The notes: generated by a model not told the origin, from the letters alone. Shown: positions 23,559-35,283, counted from the first letter of the stretch. The stretch: DNA of 36,064 bases from Utricularia gibba (GCA_002189035.1 NEEC01000369.1:1-36064), one strand, 5' to 3'. Numbers and translations are program-made.

Positions 23559-26500
23559 TTACGATATCACGTGCACCCCACATCATTTTTTCAACAACTT
23601 ACTTTATACTTGAAGAGGCGGTCTTGGGTGCACCTAGAACGGGACAAAGGTCAGGTTGGGCTTTGCCAGAGAGTTAGTTGTAGCCCGGCAAAGAAAGTGA
23701 TGTATTTATTAACGTTCGGTTTTCGGGTTGCCTACATGTTTTTCAAGAACAGCTTCTCGTTTTTTGGCGGCCAGTCTCGCTGGGAACTTGGTCCGGGCCC
23801 CGATTCTTATGGCTCATGGGGTCAAAGATGCAAATCGATGAAAAAAATGATGCATTTGTTTAAATTACGATATCACGTGCACCCTACATGATTTTTTTCA
23901 ACAACTTACTTTATACTTGAGGAGGTGGTCTTGGGGGCAAGAGGAACGGAAAAAGGTCAGTTAGGCTTTGGCCGAAAGTAAGTTGTAGCCCGGCAAATAA
24001 AGTGATGTATTTATTAACGTTCAGTTTTCGGGTTGCCTACATGGTTTTTCAAGGAACAACTTCTCGTTTTGTGGCGGCCAGTCTCGCTAGGAACTTGGTC
24101 GGGCCCCCGATTCTTTATGGCTCAGAGGACAAAAGGATGCAAATCGATGAATACAATGATGCATTTGTTTAAATTACGATATCACGTGCACCCCACATCA
24201 TTTTTTCAACAACTTACTTTATACTTGAGAGGCGGTCTTGGGGTGCACCTAGAACGGGACAAAGGTCAGGTTGGGCTTTGAGTTAGTTGTAGCCCGGCAA
24301 AGAAAGTGATGTATTTATTAACGTTCGGTTTTCCGGGTTGCCTACATGGTTTTTCAAGGAAAAAGCTTCTCGTTTTGTGGCGGCGCTCTCGCGGGAACTT
24401 GGTCCGGGCCCCGATTCTTATGGCTCATGAGGTCAACCAGATGCAAATCGATGAATACAATGATGCTTTTTTTTTTAATTACGATATCACGTGCAGCCCA
24501 CATGATTTTTCAACAACTTACTTTATACTTGAGGAGGCGGTCTTGGGGTGCACCTGGAACGGGATAAAGGTCAGGTTGGGCTTTGCCAGAGAGTTAGTTG
24601 TAGCCCGGCAAAGAAAGTGATGTATTTATTAACGTTCGGTTTTCGGGGTTGCCTACATGGTTTTTCAAGGAACAGCTTTCGTTTTGTGGCGGCCAGTCTC
24701 GCTAGGAACTTGGTCCGGGCCCTGATTCTTTATGGCTCATGAGGACAAAAGGATGCAAATCGATGAATACAATGATGCATTTGTTTAAATTACGATATCA
24801 CGTGCACCCCACATCATTTTTTCAACAACTTACTTTATACTTGAAGAGGCGGTCTTGGGGTGCACCTAGAACGGGACAAAGGTCAGGTTGGGCTTTGCCA
24901 GAGAGTTAGTTGTAGCCCGGCAAAGAAAGTGATGTATTTATTAACGTTCGGTTTTCGGGGTTGCCTACATGGTTTTTCAACGAAAAGCTTCTCGTTTTGT
25001 GGCGGCTGCTCTCGCTGGGAACTTGGTCCGGGCCCCCGATTCTATATGGCTCATGAGGTCAACCAGATGCAAATCGATGAATACAATGATGCATTTGTTT
25101 AAATTACGATATCACGTGCACCCACATGATTTTTTCAACAACTTACTTTATACTTGAGAGGTGGTCTTGGGGGGCAGAGGAACCGGACAAAGGTCAGCTT
25201 AGGCTTGGCCGAAAGTAAGTTGTAGCCCGGCAAAGAAAGTGATGTATTTATTAACGTTCGGTTTTCGGGTTGCTACATGGTTTTTCAAGGAACAACTTCT
25301 CGTTTTGTGGCGGCCAGTCTCGCTAGGAACTTGGTCCGGGCCCCCGATTCTTTATGGCTCATGAGGACAAAAGGATGCAAATCGATGAATACAATGATGC
25401 ATTTGTTTAAATTACGATATCACGTGCACCCCACATCATTTTTTCAACAACTTACTTTATACTTGAAGAGGCGGTCTTGGGGTGCAAGAACGGGACAAAG
25501 GTCAGGTTGGGCTTTGCCGAGAGTTTGTAGCCCGGCAAAGAAAGTGATGTATTTATTAACGTTCGGTTTTCGGGCTGCCTACATGGTTTTTCAAGAACAT
25601 CTTCTCGTTTTTTGGCGGCCAGTCTCGCTGGGAACTTGGTCCTTGCCCCGATTCTTATGGCTCATGGGGTCAAAGATGCAAATCGATGAAAAAAAATGAT
25701 GCATTTGTTTAAATTACGATATCACGTGCACCCTACATGATTTTTTTCAACAACTTACTTTATACTTGAGGAGGTGGTCTTGGGGGGCAAGAGGAACGGG
25801 ACAAAGGTCAGCTTAGGCTTGGGCCGAAAGTAAGTTGTAGCCCGGCAAAAAAGTGATGTATTTATTAACGTTCGGTTTTCGGGTTGCCTACATGGTTTTT
25901 CAAGGAACAACTTCTCCTTTAGTGGCGGCCAGTCTCGCTAGGAACTTGGTCCGGCCCCTGATTCTTTATGGCTCATGAGGACAAAAGGATGCAAATCGAT
26001 GAATACAATGATGCATTTGTTTAAATTACGATATCACGTGCACCCACATCATTTTTTCAACAACTTACTTTATACTTGAGAGGCGGTCTTGGGGTGCACC
26101 TAGAACGGGACAAAGGTCAGGTTGGCTTTGCCAGAAGTTAGTTGTAGCCCGGCAAAGAAAGTGATGTATTTATTAACGTTCGGTTTTCGGGGTTGCCTAC
26201 ATGGTTTTTCAAGGAAAAGCTTCTCGTTTTGTGGCGGCAGCTCTCGCTGGGAACTTGGTCCGGGCCCCCGATTCTATATGGCTCATGAGGTCAACCAGAT
26301 GCAAATCGATGAATACAATGATGCATTTTTTTTTTAATTACGATATCACGTGCACCCACATGATTTTTTCAACAACTTACTTTATACTTGAGGAGGCGGT
26401 CTTGGGGTGCACCTGGAACGGGATAAAGGTCAGGTTGGGCTTTGCCAGAAGTAGTTGTAGCCCGGCAAAGAAAGTGATGTATTTATTAACGTTCGGTTTT

Positions 26501-26646
26501 CGGGGTTGCCTACATGGTTTTTCAAGGAACAGCTTCTCGTTTTGTGGCGGCCAGTCTCGCTAGGAACTTGGTCCGGGCCCTGATTCTTATGGCTCATGAG
26601 GACAAAAGGATGCAAATCGATGAATACAATGATGCATTTGTTTAAA
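23559..26646 (+). repeat. Transitional region of array (units 78-87)
   Basis: Unit starts and types: 23559 A/E, 23865 B', 24174 A, 24479 G, 24790 A with a D-like CAACGAAAAGC, 25104 B', 25412 A/E, 25714 B, 26026 A, 26338 G. The order E-B-A-G occurs twice (23559-24789 and 25412-26646), separated by an A-B' pair. Full C and D units are absent, although they are regular features of the neighbouring block to the left. Confidence 0.7.
24479..24789 (+). repeat. Representative type G unit
   Basis: Marked by GTGCAGCCCACATGATT in place of GTGCACCCCACATCATT, GAGGAGGCGGTC, and GCACCTGGAACGGGATAAAGG. The back half is usually B' (GGAACAGCTTTCG here, GGAACAGCTTCTCG in other copies, CTAGGAACTTGG). It is preceded by a unit ending in a long T-run. 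Similar units start at 8178, 13987, 17100, 18647, 20187, 26338, 28796 and 31878. The CAGCCC variant removes the GTGCAC palindrome that the other types carry at this position. Confidence 0.8.
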
Positions 26647-29600
26647 TTACGATATCACGTGCACCCCACATCATTTTTTCAACAACTTACTTTATACTTG
26701 AAGAGGCGGTCTTGGGGTGCACCTAGAACGGGACAAAGGTCAGGTTGGGCTTGCCAGAGAGTTAGTTGTAGCCCGGCAAAGAAAGTGATGTATTTATTAA
26801 CGTTCGGTTTTCGGGGTTGCCTACATGGTTTTTCAAGGAAAAGCTTCTCGTTTTGTGGCGGCGCTCTCGCTGGGAACTTGGTCCGGGCCCCCGATTCTAT
26901 ATGGCTCATGAGGTCAACCGGATGCAAATCGATGAAGACAAGATGCTTTTTTTTAAATTACGATATCACGTGCACCCCACATGATTTTTTCAACAACTTA
27001 CTTTATACTTGAGAGGCGGTCTTGGGGTGCACCAGAACGGGACAAAGGTCAGGTTGGCTTGCCCGAGAGTTAGTTGTAGCCCGGCAAAGAAAGTGATGTA
27101 TTTATTAACGTTCGGTTTTCGGGGTTGCCTACATGGTTTTTCAAGGAACATCTTCTCTTTTTGTGGCGGCCGCTCTCGCTGGGAACTTGGTCCGGGCCCC
27201 GATTCTTATGGCTCATGAGGACAAAAGGATGCAAATCGATGAATACAATGATGCATTTGTTTAAATTACGATATCACGTGCACCCCACATGATTTTTTCA
27301 ACAACTTACTTTATACTTGAGGAGGTGGTCTTGGGGGGCAAGAGGAACCGGACAAGGTCTTAGGCTTGGGCCGAAAGTAAGTTGTAGCCCGGCAAAGAAA
27401 GTGATGTATTTATTAACGTTCGGTTTTCGGGTTGCCTACATGGTTTTTCAAGGAAAAGCTTCTCGTTTTGTGGCGGCCAGTCTCGCTGGGAACTTGGTCC
27501 GGGCCCCGATTCTTTATGGCTCATGAGGGGATGCAAATCGATGAAAAAAATGATGCATTTGTTTAAATTACGATATCACGTGCACCCCACATTTTTTCAA
27601 CAACGTACTTTATACTTGAGGAGGTGGTCTTGGGGGGGAGGAACCGGACGCATAGGCTTGGCCGAAAGTAAGTTGTAGCCCGGCAAAGAAAGTGATGTAT
27701 TTATTAACGTTCGGTTTTCGGATTGCCTACATGGTTTTTCAAGGAACAACTTCTCCTTTAGTGGCGGCCAGTCTCGCTAGGAACTTGGTCCGGGCCCCTG
27801 ATTCTTTATGGCTCAAGAGGACAAAAGGATGCAAATCGATGAATACAATGATGCATTTGTTTAAATTACGATATCACGTGCACCCCACATCATTTTTTCA
27901 ACAACTTACTTTATACTTGAAGAGCGGTCTTGGGGTGCACCTAGAACGGGACAAAGGTCAGGTTGGGCTTTGCCAGAGAGTTAGTTGTAGCCCGGCAAAG
28001 AAAGTGATGTATTTATTAACGTTCGGTTTTCGGGGTTGCCTACATGGTTTTTCAACGAAAAGCTTCTCGTTTTGTGCGGCTGCTCTCGCTGGGAACTTGG
28101 TCCGGGCCCGATTCTATATGGCTCATGAGGTCAACCAGATGCAAATCGATGAATACAATGATGCATTTGTTTAAATTACGATATCACGTGCACCCTACAT
28201 CATTTTTCAACAACTTACTTTTACTTGAGAGGTGGTCTTGGGGGCAAGGAACCGGACAAAGGTCAGCTTAGGCTTGGGCGAAAGTAAGTTGTAGCCCGGC
28301 AAAGAAAAGTGATGTATTATTTACGTTCGGTTTTCGGGGTTGCTACATGGTTTTTCAAGGAACAACTTCTCCTTTAGTGGCGGCCAGTCTCGCTAGGAAC
28401 TTGGTCCGGGCCCCTGATTCTTTATGGCTCATGAGGACAAAAGGATGCAAATCGATGAATACAATGATGCATTTGTTTAAATTACGATATCACGTGCACC
28501 CCACATCATTTTTTCAACAACTTACTTTATACTTGAAGAGGCGGTCTTGGGGTGCACCTAGAACGGGACAAAGGTCAGGTTGGGCTTTGCCAGAGAGTTA
28601 GTTGTAGCCCGGCAAAGAAAGTGATGTATTTATTAACGTTCGGTTTTCGGGGTTGCCTACATGGTTTTTCAACGAAAAGCTTCTCGTTTTGTGGCGGCCG
28701 CTCTCGCAGGGAACTTGGTCCGGGCCCCCGATGCTATATGGCTCATGAGGTCAACCAGATGCAAATCGATGAAGACAAGCATGCTTTTTTTTTAATTACG
28801 ATATCACGTGCAGCCCACATGATTTTTTCAACAACTTACTTTATACTTGAGGAGGCGGTCTTGGGGGCACCTGGAACGGGATAAAGGTCAGTTGGGCTTT
28901 GCCAGAGAGTTAGTTGTAGCCCGGCAAAGAAAGTGATGTATTTATTAACGTTCGGTTTTCGGGGTTGCCTACATGGTTTTTCAAGGAACAGCTTCTCGTT
29001 TTGTGGCGGGCTCTCGCTGGGAACTTGGTCCGGGCCCCCGATCTATATGGCTCATGAGGTCAACCAGATGCAAATCGATGAAGACAAGATGCTTTTTTTT
29101 AAATTACGATATCACGTGCACCCCACATGATTTTTTCAACAACTTACTTTATACTTGAGAGGCGGTCTTGGGGTGCACCAAGAACGGGACAAAGGTCAGG
29201 TTGGCTTGCCCGAGAGTTAGTTGTAGCCCGGCAAAGAAAGTGATGTATTTATTAACGTTCGGTTTTTCGGGGTTGCCTACATGGTTTTTCAAAGAACATC
29301 TTCTCGTTTTTGGCGGCCAGTCTCGCTGGGAACTTGGTCCTTGCCCCGTTCTGTATGGCTCATGGGTCAAAGATGCAAATCGATGAAAAAAATGATGCAT
29401 TTGTTTAAATTACGATATCACGTGCACCCACATGATTTTTTCAACAACTTACTTTATACTTGAGGAGGTGGTCTTGGGGGGCAAGGAACGGAAAAGGTCA
29501 GCTTAGGCTTGGGCCGAAAGTAAGTTGTAGCCCGGCAAAGAAAGTGATGTATTTATTAACGTTCGGTTTTCGGGTTGCCTACATGGTTTTTCAAGGAACA

Positions 29601-32600
29601 ACTTCTCCTTTGTGGCGGCCAGTCTCGCTAGGAACTTGGTCGGGCCCCGATTCTTTATGGCTCATGAGGACAAAAGGATGCAAATCGATGAATACAATGA
29701 TGCATTTGTTTAAATTACGATATCACGTGCACCCCACATCATTTTTTCAACAACTTACTTTATACTTGAGAGGCGGTCTTGGGGTGCACCTAGAACGGGA
29801 CAAAGGTCAGGTTGGGCTTTGCCAGAGAGTTAGTTGTAGCCCGGCAAAGAAAGTGATGTATTTATTAACGTTCGGTTTTCCGGGTTGCCTACATGGTTTT
29901 TCAAGGAAAAGCTTCTCGTTTTGTGGCGGCTGCTCTCGCTGGGAACTTGGTCCGGGCCCCGATTCTATATGGCTCATGAGGTCAACCAGATGCAAATCGA
30001 TGAAATAAATGATGCATTTTTTTAAATTACGATATCACGTGCACCCACATGATTTTTTTCAACAACTTACTTTATACTTGAGGAGGGGTCTTGGGGTGCA
30101 GAGGAACGGGACAAAGGTCAGGTTAGGCTTTGCCGAAAGTTAGTTGTAGCCCGGCAAAGAAAGTGATGTATTTATTAACGTTCGGTTTTCGGGGTTGCCT
30201 ACATGGTTTTTCAAGGAACAGCTTCTCGTTTTGTGGCGGCCAGTCTCGCTAGGAACTTGGTCCGGGCCCCTGATTCTTATGGCTCATGAGGACAAAGGAT
30301 GCAAATCGATGAATACAATGATGCATTTGTTTAAATTACGATATCACGTGCACCCACATCATTTTTTCAACAACTTACTTTATACTTGAAGAGGCGGTCT
30401 TGGGGTGCACCTAGAACGGGACAAAGGTCAGGTTGGGCTTTGCCAGAGAGTTAGTTGTAGCCCGGCAAAAAAAGTGATGTATTTATTAACGTTCGGTTTT
30501 CGGGGTTGCCTACATGGTTTTTCAAGGAAAAGCTTCTCGTTTTGTGGCGGCGCTCTCGCTGGGAACTTGGTCCGGGCCCCCGATTCTATATGGCTCATGA
30601 GGTCAACCAGATGCAAATCGATGAAGACAAGCATGCTTTTTTTTAAATTACGATATCACGTGCACCCACATGATTTTTTCAACAACTTACTTTATACTTG
30701 AGAGGCGGTCTTGGGGTGCACCAAGAACGGGACAAAGGTCAGGTTTGGCTTGCCCGAGAGTTAGTTGTAGCCCGGCAAAGAAAGTGATGTATTTATTAAC
30801 GTTCGGTTTTTGGGGTTGCCTACATGGTTTTTCAAGGAACATCTTCTCGTTTTGTGGCGGCCGCTCTCGCTGGGAACTTGGTCCGGGCCCCGATTCTTAT
30901 GGCTCATGAGGTCAAAAGGATGCAAATCGATGAATACAATGATGCATTTGTTTAATTACGATATCACGTGCACCCCACATGATTTTTTCAACAACTTACT
31001 TTATACTTGAGGAGGTGGTCTTGGGGGCAAGAGGAACCGGACAAGGTCATTTAGGCTTGGGCGAAAGTAGTTGTAGCCCGGCAAAGAAAGTGATGTATTT
31101 ATTAACGTTCGGTTTTCGGGGTTGCCTACATGGTTTTTCAAGGAAAAGCTTCTCGTTTTGTGGCGGCCGCTCTCGCTGGGAACTTGGTCCGGGCCCCGAT
31201 TCTTTATGGCTCATGAGGACAAAGGATGCAAATCGATGAAAAAATGATGCATTTGTTTAAATTACGATATCACGTGCACCCCACATGATTTTTTCAACAA
31301 CTTACTTTATACTTGAGGAGGCGGTCTTGGGGCAAGGAACCGGAAAAGGTCAGCTTAGGCTTGGGCCGAAAGTAAGTTGTAGCCCGGCAAGAAAGTGATG
31401 TATTTATTAACGTTCGGTTTTCGGGGTTGCCTACATGGTTTTTCAAGGAACAGCTTCTCGTTTTGTGGCGGCCAGTCTCGCTAGGAACTTGGTCCGGGCC
31501 CCTGATTCTTTATGGCTCATGAGGACAAAAGGATGCAAATCGATGAATACAATGATGCATTTGTTTAAATTACGATATCACGTGCACCCACATCATTTTT
31601 TCAACAACTTACTTTATACTTGAGAGGCGGTCTTGGGTGCACCTAGAACGGGACAAAGGTCAGGTTGGGCTTTGCCAGAGAGTTAGTTGTAGCCCGGCAA
31701 AGAAAGTGATGTATTTATTAACGTTCGGTTTTCGGGTTGCCTACATGGTTTTTCAAGGAAAAGCTTCTCGTTTTGTGGCGGCCTCTCGCTGGGAACTTGG
31801 TCCGGGCCCCCGATTCTATATGGCTCATGAGGTCAACCAGATGCAAATCGATGAATACAATGATGCTTTTTTTTTAATTACGATATCACGTGCAGCCCAC
31901 ATGATTTTTCAACAACTTACTTTATACTTGAGGAGGCGGTCTTGGGGTGCACCTGGAACGGGATAAAGGTCAGGTTGGGCTTTGCCAGAAGTTAGTTGTA
32001 GCCCGGCAAAGAAAGTGATGTATTTATTAACGTTCGGTTTTCGGGGTTGCCTACATGGTTTTTCAAGGAAAGCTTCTCGTTTTGTGGCGGCCAGTCTCGC
32101 TAGGAACTTGGTCCGGGCCCTGATTCTTTATGGCTCAGAGGACAAAAGGATGCAAATCGATGAATACAATGATGCATTTGTTTAAATTACGATATCACGT
32201 GCACCCACATCATTTTTTCAACAACTTACTTTATACTTGAAGAGGCGGTCTTGGGTGCACCTAACGGGACAAAGGTCAGGTTGGGCTTTGCCAGAGAGTT
32301 AGTTGTAGCCCGGCAAAGAAAGTGATGTATTTATTAACGTTCGGTTTTCGGGGTTGCCTACATGGTTTTTCAAGGAAAAGCTTCTCGTTTTGTGGCGGCT
32401 GCTCTCGCTGGGAACTTGGTCCGGGCCCCCGATTCTTATGGCTCATGAGGTCAACCGGATGCAAATCGATGAATACAAGATGCATTTTTTTAAATTACGA
32501 TATCACGTGCACCCCACATGATTTTTTCAACAACTTACTTTATACTTGAGAGGCGGTCTTGGGGTGCACCGAACGGGACAAAGGTCAGGTTTGGCTTGCC

Positions 32601-34039
32601 GAGAGTTAGTTGTAGCCCGGCAAAGAAAGTGATGTATTTATTAACGTTCGGTTTTTGGGGGCTGCCTACATGGTTTTTCAAGGAAACATCTTCTCGTTTT
32701 GTGGCGGCCGCTCTCGCTGGGAACTTGGTCCGGGCCCCGATTCTTTATGGCTCATGAGGACAAAAGGATGCAAATCGATGAATACAATGATGCATTTGTT
32801 TAATTACGATATCACGTGCACCCCACATGATTTTTTCAACAACTTACTTTATACTTGAGGAGGTGGTCTTGGGGGGCAAGAGGAACGGACAAGGTCATTT
32901 AGGCTTTGGCCGAAAGTAAGTTGTAGCCCGGCAAAGAAAGTGATGTATTTATTAACGTTCGGTTTTCGGGTTGCCTACATGGTTTTTCAAGGAAAAGCTT
33001 TCTCGTTTTGTGGCGGCCGCTCGCTGGGAACTTGGTCCGGGCCCCTGATTCTTTATGGCTCATGAGGACAAAAGGATGCAAATCGATGAAAAAAATGATG
33101 CATTTGTTTAAATTACGATATCACGTGCACCCCACATGATTTTTTCAACAACTTACTTTATACTTGAGGAGGCGGTCTTGGGGGGCAGGAAACGGAAAAA
33201 GGTCAGCTTAGGCTTGGGCCGAAAGTAAGTTGTAGCCCGGCAAAGAAAGTGATGTATTTATTAACGTTCGGTTTTCGGGGTTGCCTACATGGTTTTTCAA
33301 GGAACAGCTTCTCGTTTTGTGGCGGCCAGTCTCGCTAGGAACTTGGTCCGGGCCCTGATTCTTTATGGCTCATGAGGACAAAAGGATGCAAATCGATGAA
33401 TACAATGATGCATTTGTTTAAATTACGATATCACGTGCACCCACATCATTTTTTCAACAACTTACTTTATACTTGAGGAGGCGGTCTTGGGTGCACCTAG
33501 AACGGACAAAGGTCAGGTTGGGCTTTGCCAGAGTTAGTTGTAGCCCGGCAAAGAAAGTGATGTATTTATTAACGTTCGGTTTTCGGGGTTGCCTACATGG
33601 TTTTTCAAGGAAAAAGCTTCTCGTTTTGTGGCGGCTGCTCTCGCTGGGAACTTGGTCCGGGCCCCCGATTCTATATGGCTCATGAGGTCAACCAGATGCA
33701 AATCGATGAATAAATGATGCATTTGTTTAAATTACGATATCACGTGCACCCTACATGATTTTTTCAACAACTTACTTTATACTTGAGAGGTGGTCTTGGG
33801 GGGCAAGGAACGGACAAAGGTCAGCATAGGCTTTGGCCGAAAGTAAGTTGTAGCCCGGCAAGAAAGTGATGTATTTATTAACGTTCGGTTTTCGGGGTTG
33901 CTACATGGTTTTTCAAGGAACAGCTTCTCCTTTAGTGGCGGCCAGTCTCGCTAGGAACTTGGTCCGGGCCCCTGATTCTTTATGGCTCATGAGGACAAAA
34001 GGATGCAAATCGATGAATACAATGATGCATTTTTTTAAA
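26647..34039 (+). repeat. Four copies of a 6-unit HOR (about 1.85 kb)
   Basis: HOR copies start at 26647, 28482, 30336 and 32187, with lengths 1835, 1854, 1851 and 1853 bp. Unit starts: 26647 D, 26958 C/E, 27266 F, 27568 B, 27866 A, 28176 B; 28482 D, 28796 G, 29104 C/E, 29410 B, 29715 A, 30027 G/B'; 30336 D, 30648 C/E, 30956 F, 31262 B', 31570 A, 31878 G; 32187 D, 32495 C/E, 32804 F, 33113 B', 33423 A, 33732 B'. Copies 1, 3 and 4 share D-C/E-F-B-A-B/G. Copy 2 differs by a G unit after D and by lacking F. The C/E units combine a type C front with a GGAACATCTTCTC back half. Confidence 0.78.
30956..31261 (+). repeat. Representative type F unit
   Basis: The front half is B-like: GAGGAGGTGGTC, GGGGGCAAGAGGAACCGG, and a shortened GACAAGGTCATTTAGGC. 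The back half has A-like AAGGAAAAGCTTCTCG, then GGCCGCTCTCGCTGGG, TTCTTTATGG, GAGGACAAAGGATG and GATGAAAAAATGATGC. Close copies start at 27266 and 32804. It is restricted to the right-hand 6-unit HOR and is probably a chimera of a B front with an A/E back. Confidence 0.65.
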
Positions 34040-34348
34040 TTACGATATCACGTGCACCCCACATCATTTTTTCAACAACTTACTTTATACTTGAGGAGGG
34101 TCTTGGGGGCAAGAGGAACCGGACAAAGGTCAGCTTAGGCTTGGCCGAAAGTAAGTTGTAGCCCGGCAAAGAAAGTGATGTATTTATTAACGTTCGGTTT
34201 TCGGGGTTGCCTACATGGTTTTTCAAGGAACAGCTTCTCGTTTTGTGGCGGCCAGTCTCGCTAGGAACTTGGTCCGGGCCCTGATTCTTTATGGCTCATG
34301 AGGACAAAAGGATGCAAATCGATGAATACAATGATGCATTTGTTTAAA

Positions 34349-34662
34349 TTACGATATCACGTGCACCCCACATCATTTTTTCAACAACTTACTTTATACT
34401 TGAAGAGGCGGTCTTGGGGTGCACCTAGAACGGGACAAAGGTCAGGTTGGGCTTTGCCAGAGAGTTAGTTGTAGCCCGGCAAAGAAAGTGATGTATTTAT
34501 TAACGTTCGGTTTTCGGGGTTGCCTACATGGTTTTTCAAGGAAAAGCTTCTCGTTTTGTGGCGGCTGCTCTCGCTGGGAACTTGGTCCGGGCCCCCGATT
34601 CTATATGGCTCATGAGGTCAACCAGATGCAAATCGATGAATACAATGATGCATTTGTTTAAA
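34349..34662 (+). repeat. Representative type A unit
   Basis: Front half: GAAGAGGCGGTC, GGGGTGCACCTAGAACGGG, GGGCTTTGCCAGAGAGTTAG. Back half: AAGGAAAAGCTTCTCG, GGCGGCTGCTCTCGCTGGG, CCCGATTCTATATGG, GAGGTCAACCAGATG, GAATACAATGATGCATTTG. Many A units have GAATATAATG instead. A and D share the front half and differ mainly at the end of the back half. Confidence 0.85.
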
Positions 34663-34968
34663 TTACGATATCACGTGCACCCTACATCATTTTTTCAACA
34701 ACTTACTTTATACTTGGAGGTGGTCTTGGGGGCAAGAGGAACGGACAAAGGTCAGCATAGGCTTTGGCCGAAAGTAAGTTGTAGCCCGGCAAAGAAAGTG
34801 ATGTATTATTAACGTTCGGTTTTCGGGGTTGCTACATGGTTTTTCAAGGAACAGCTTCTCTTTTTTTGGCGGCCAGTCTCGCTAGGAACTTGGTCCGGGC
34901 CCCTGACTCTTATGGCTCATGAGGAAAAAGGATGCAAATCCATGAATACAATGATGCATTTGTTTAAA

Positions 34969-35283
34969 TTACGATATCACGTGCACCCTACATCATTTTT
35001 TCAACAACGTACTTTATACTTGAGGAGGTGGTCTTGGGGGGCAAGAGGAACCGGACAAAGGTCAGCTTAGGCTTGGGCCGAAAGTAAGTTGTAGCCCGGC
35101 AAGAAAGTGATGTATTTATTAACGTTCGGTTTTCGGAAGCTGCCTAAATGCTTTTTGAAAGAACATCTTCTCGTTTTATGGCGGCCAGTCTCGCTGGGAA
35201 CTTGGTCCTTGACCCTGGTTCTGTATGGCTCATGGGGGTGATGAAAAAAATGATGCATTTGTTTAAATTACGGTATCACGTGC
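34969..35283 (+). repeat. Degenerate terminal units at the array edge
   Basis: The last full unit (34969-35267) has a B front half (GCAAGAGGAACCGG, CTTGGGCCGAAAGTAAG) joined to a C back half (GAAGCTGCCTAAATGC, TTTTTGAAAGAACATC). It has also lost most of the segment that normally reads GTCAATCGGATGTAAATCGATG, leaving CATGGGGGTGATGAAA. It is followed by only 16 bases of a further unit, with a substitution (TTACGGTATCACGTGC), before the retrotransposon sequence begins. Edge units of satellite arrays are often more divergent than inner ones, and this fits that pattern. Confidence 0.85.

Larger units (their letters stand above)
1..35283 (+). repeat. Tandem satellite array, ~307-bp unit, about 115 copies
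   Basis: Head-to-tail units, each starting at a conserved TTACGATATCACGTGCACC block, recur from base 1 to the junction at 35283. I located 115 unit starts before a final partial unit at 35268, which gives a mean of 306.7 bp. All units have the same orientation. A typical unit contains, in order: the start block with GATATC and CACGTG; a T-tract followed by CAACAACTTACTTTATACTTG; a variable G-rich segment; a strongly conserved core around GTAGCCCGGCAAAGAAAGTG and TTATTAACGTTCGGTTTTCG; CTACATGGTTTTTCAAGG; a segment containing GTGGCGGC; GGGAACTTGGTCCGGGCCCC; and ATGCAAATCGATGA before the next start. Units differ by a few substitutions and many 1-6 bp indels. Family identity is unknown to me. A centromeric, subtelomeric or interstitial heterochromatic location is possible but not shown. 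Confidence 0.98.

Noticed and set aside
1-35283. Many open frames of 60-180 codons throughout the array, on both strands, with recurring peptides such as those containing SCSPAKKVMYLLTFGF.
   Set aside because: They recur with every unit in several frames at once. The unit length is not a multiple of three, indels between copies shift frames freely, and the frames stop at unit ends. There is no sign of selection on any frame, so they are by-products of the repeat.
1-35283. CRISPR array as an explanation of the regular repeat.
   Set aside because: The full 307-bp unit repeats with no short repeat/unique spacer structure, and the adjacent gag is eukaryotic.
1-35283. 5S rDNA or tRNA tandem array, which can have a similar unit length.
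   Set aside because: I found no recognisable 5S rRNA gene, no A box/B box pair at tRNA spacing and no cloverleaf in the unit.
1-35283. The satellite as a derivative of the adjacent copia gag region.
   Set aside because: I saw no shared sequence between the unit and the gag segment beyond the short junction. An origin from another part of the element cannot be tested because that part is not in the window.
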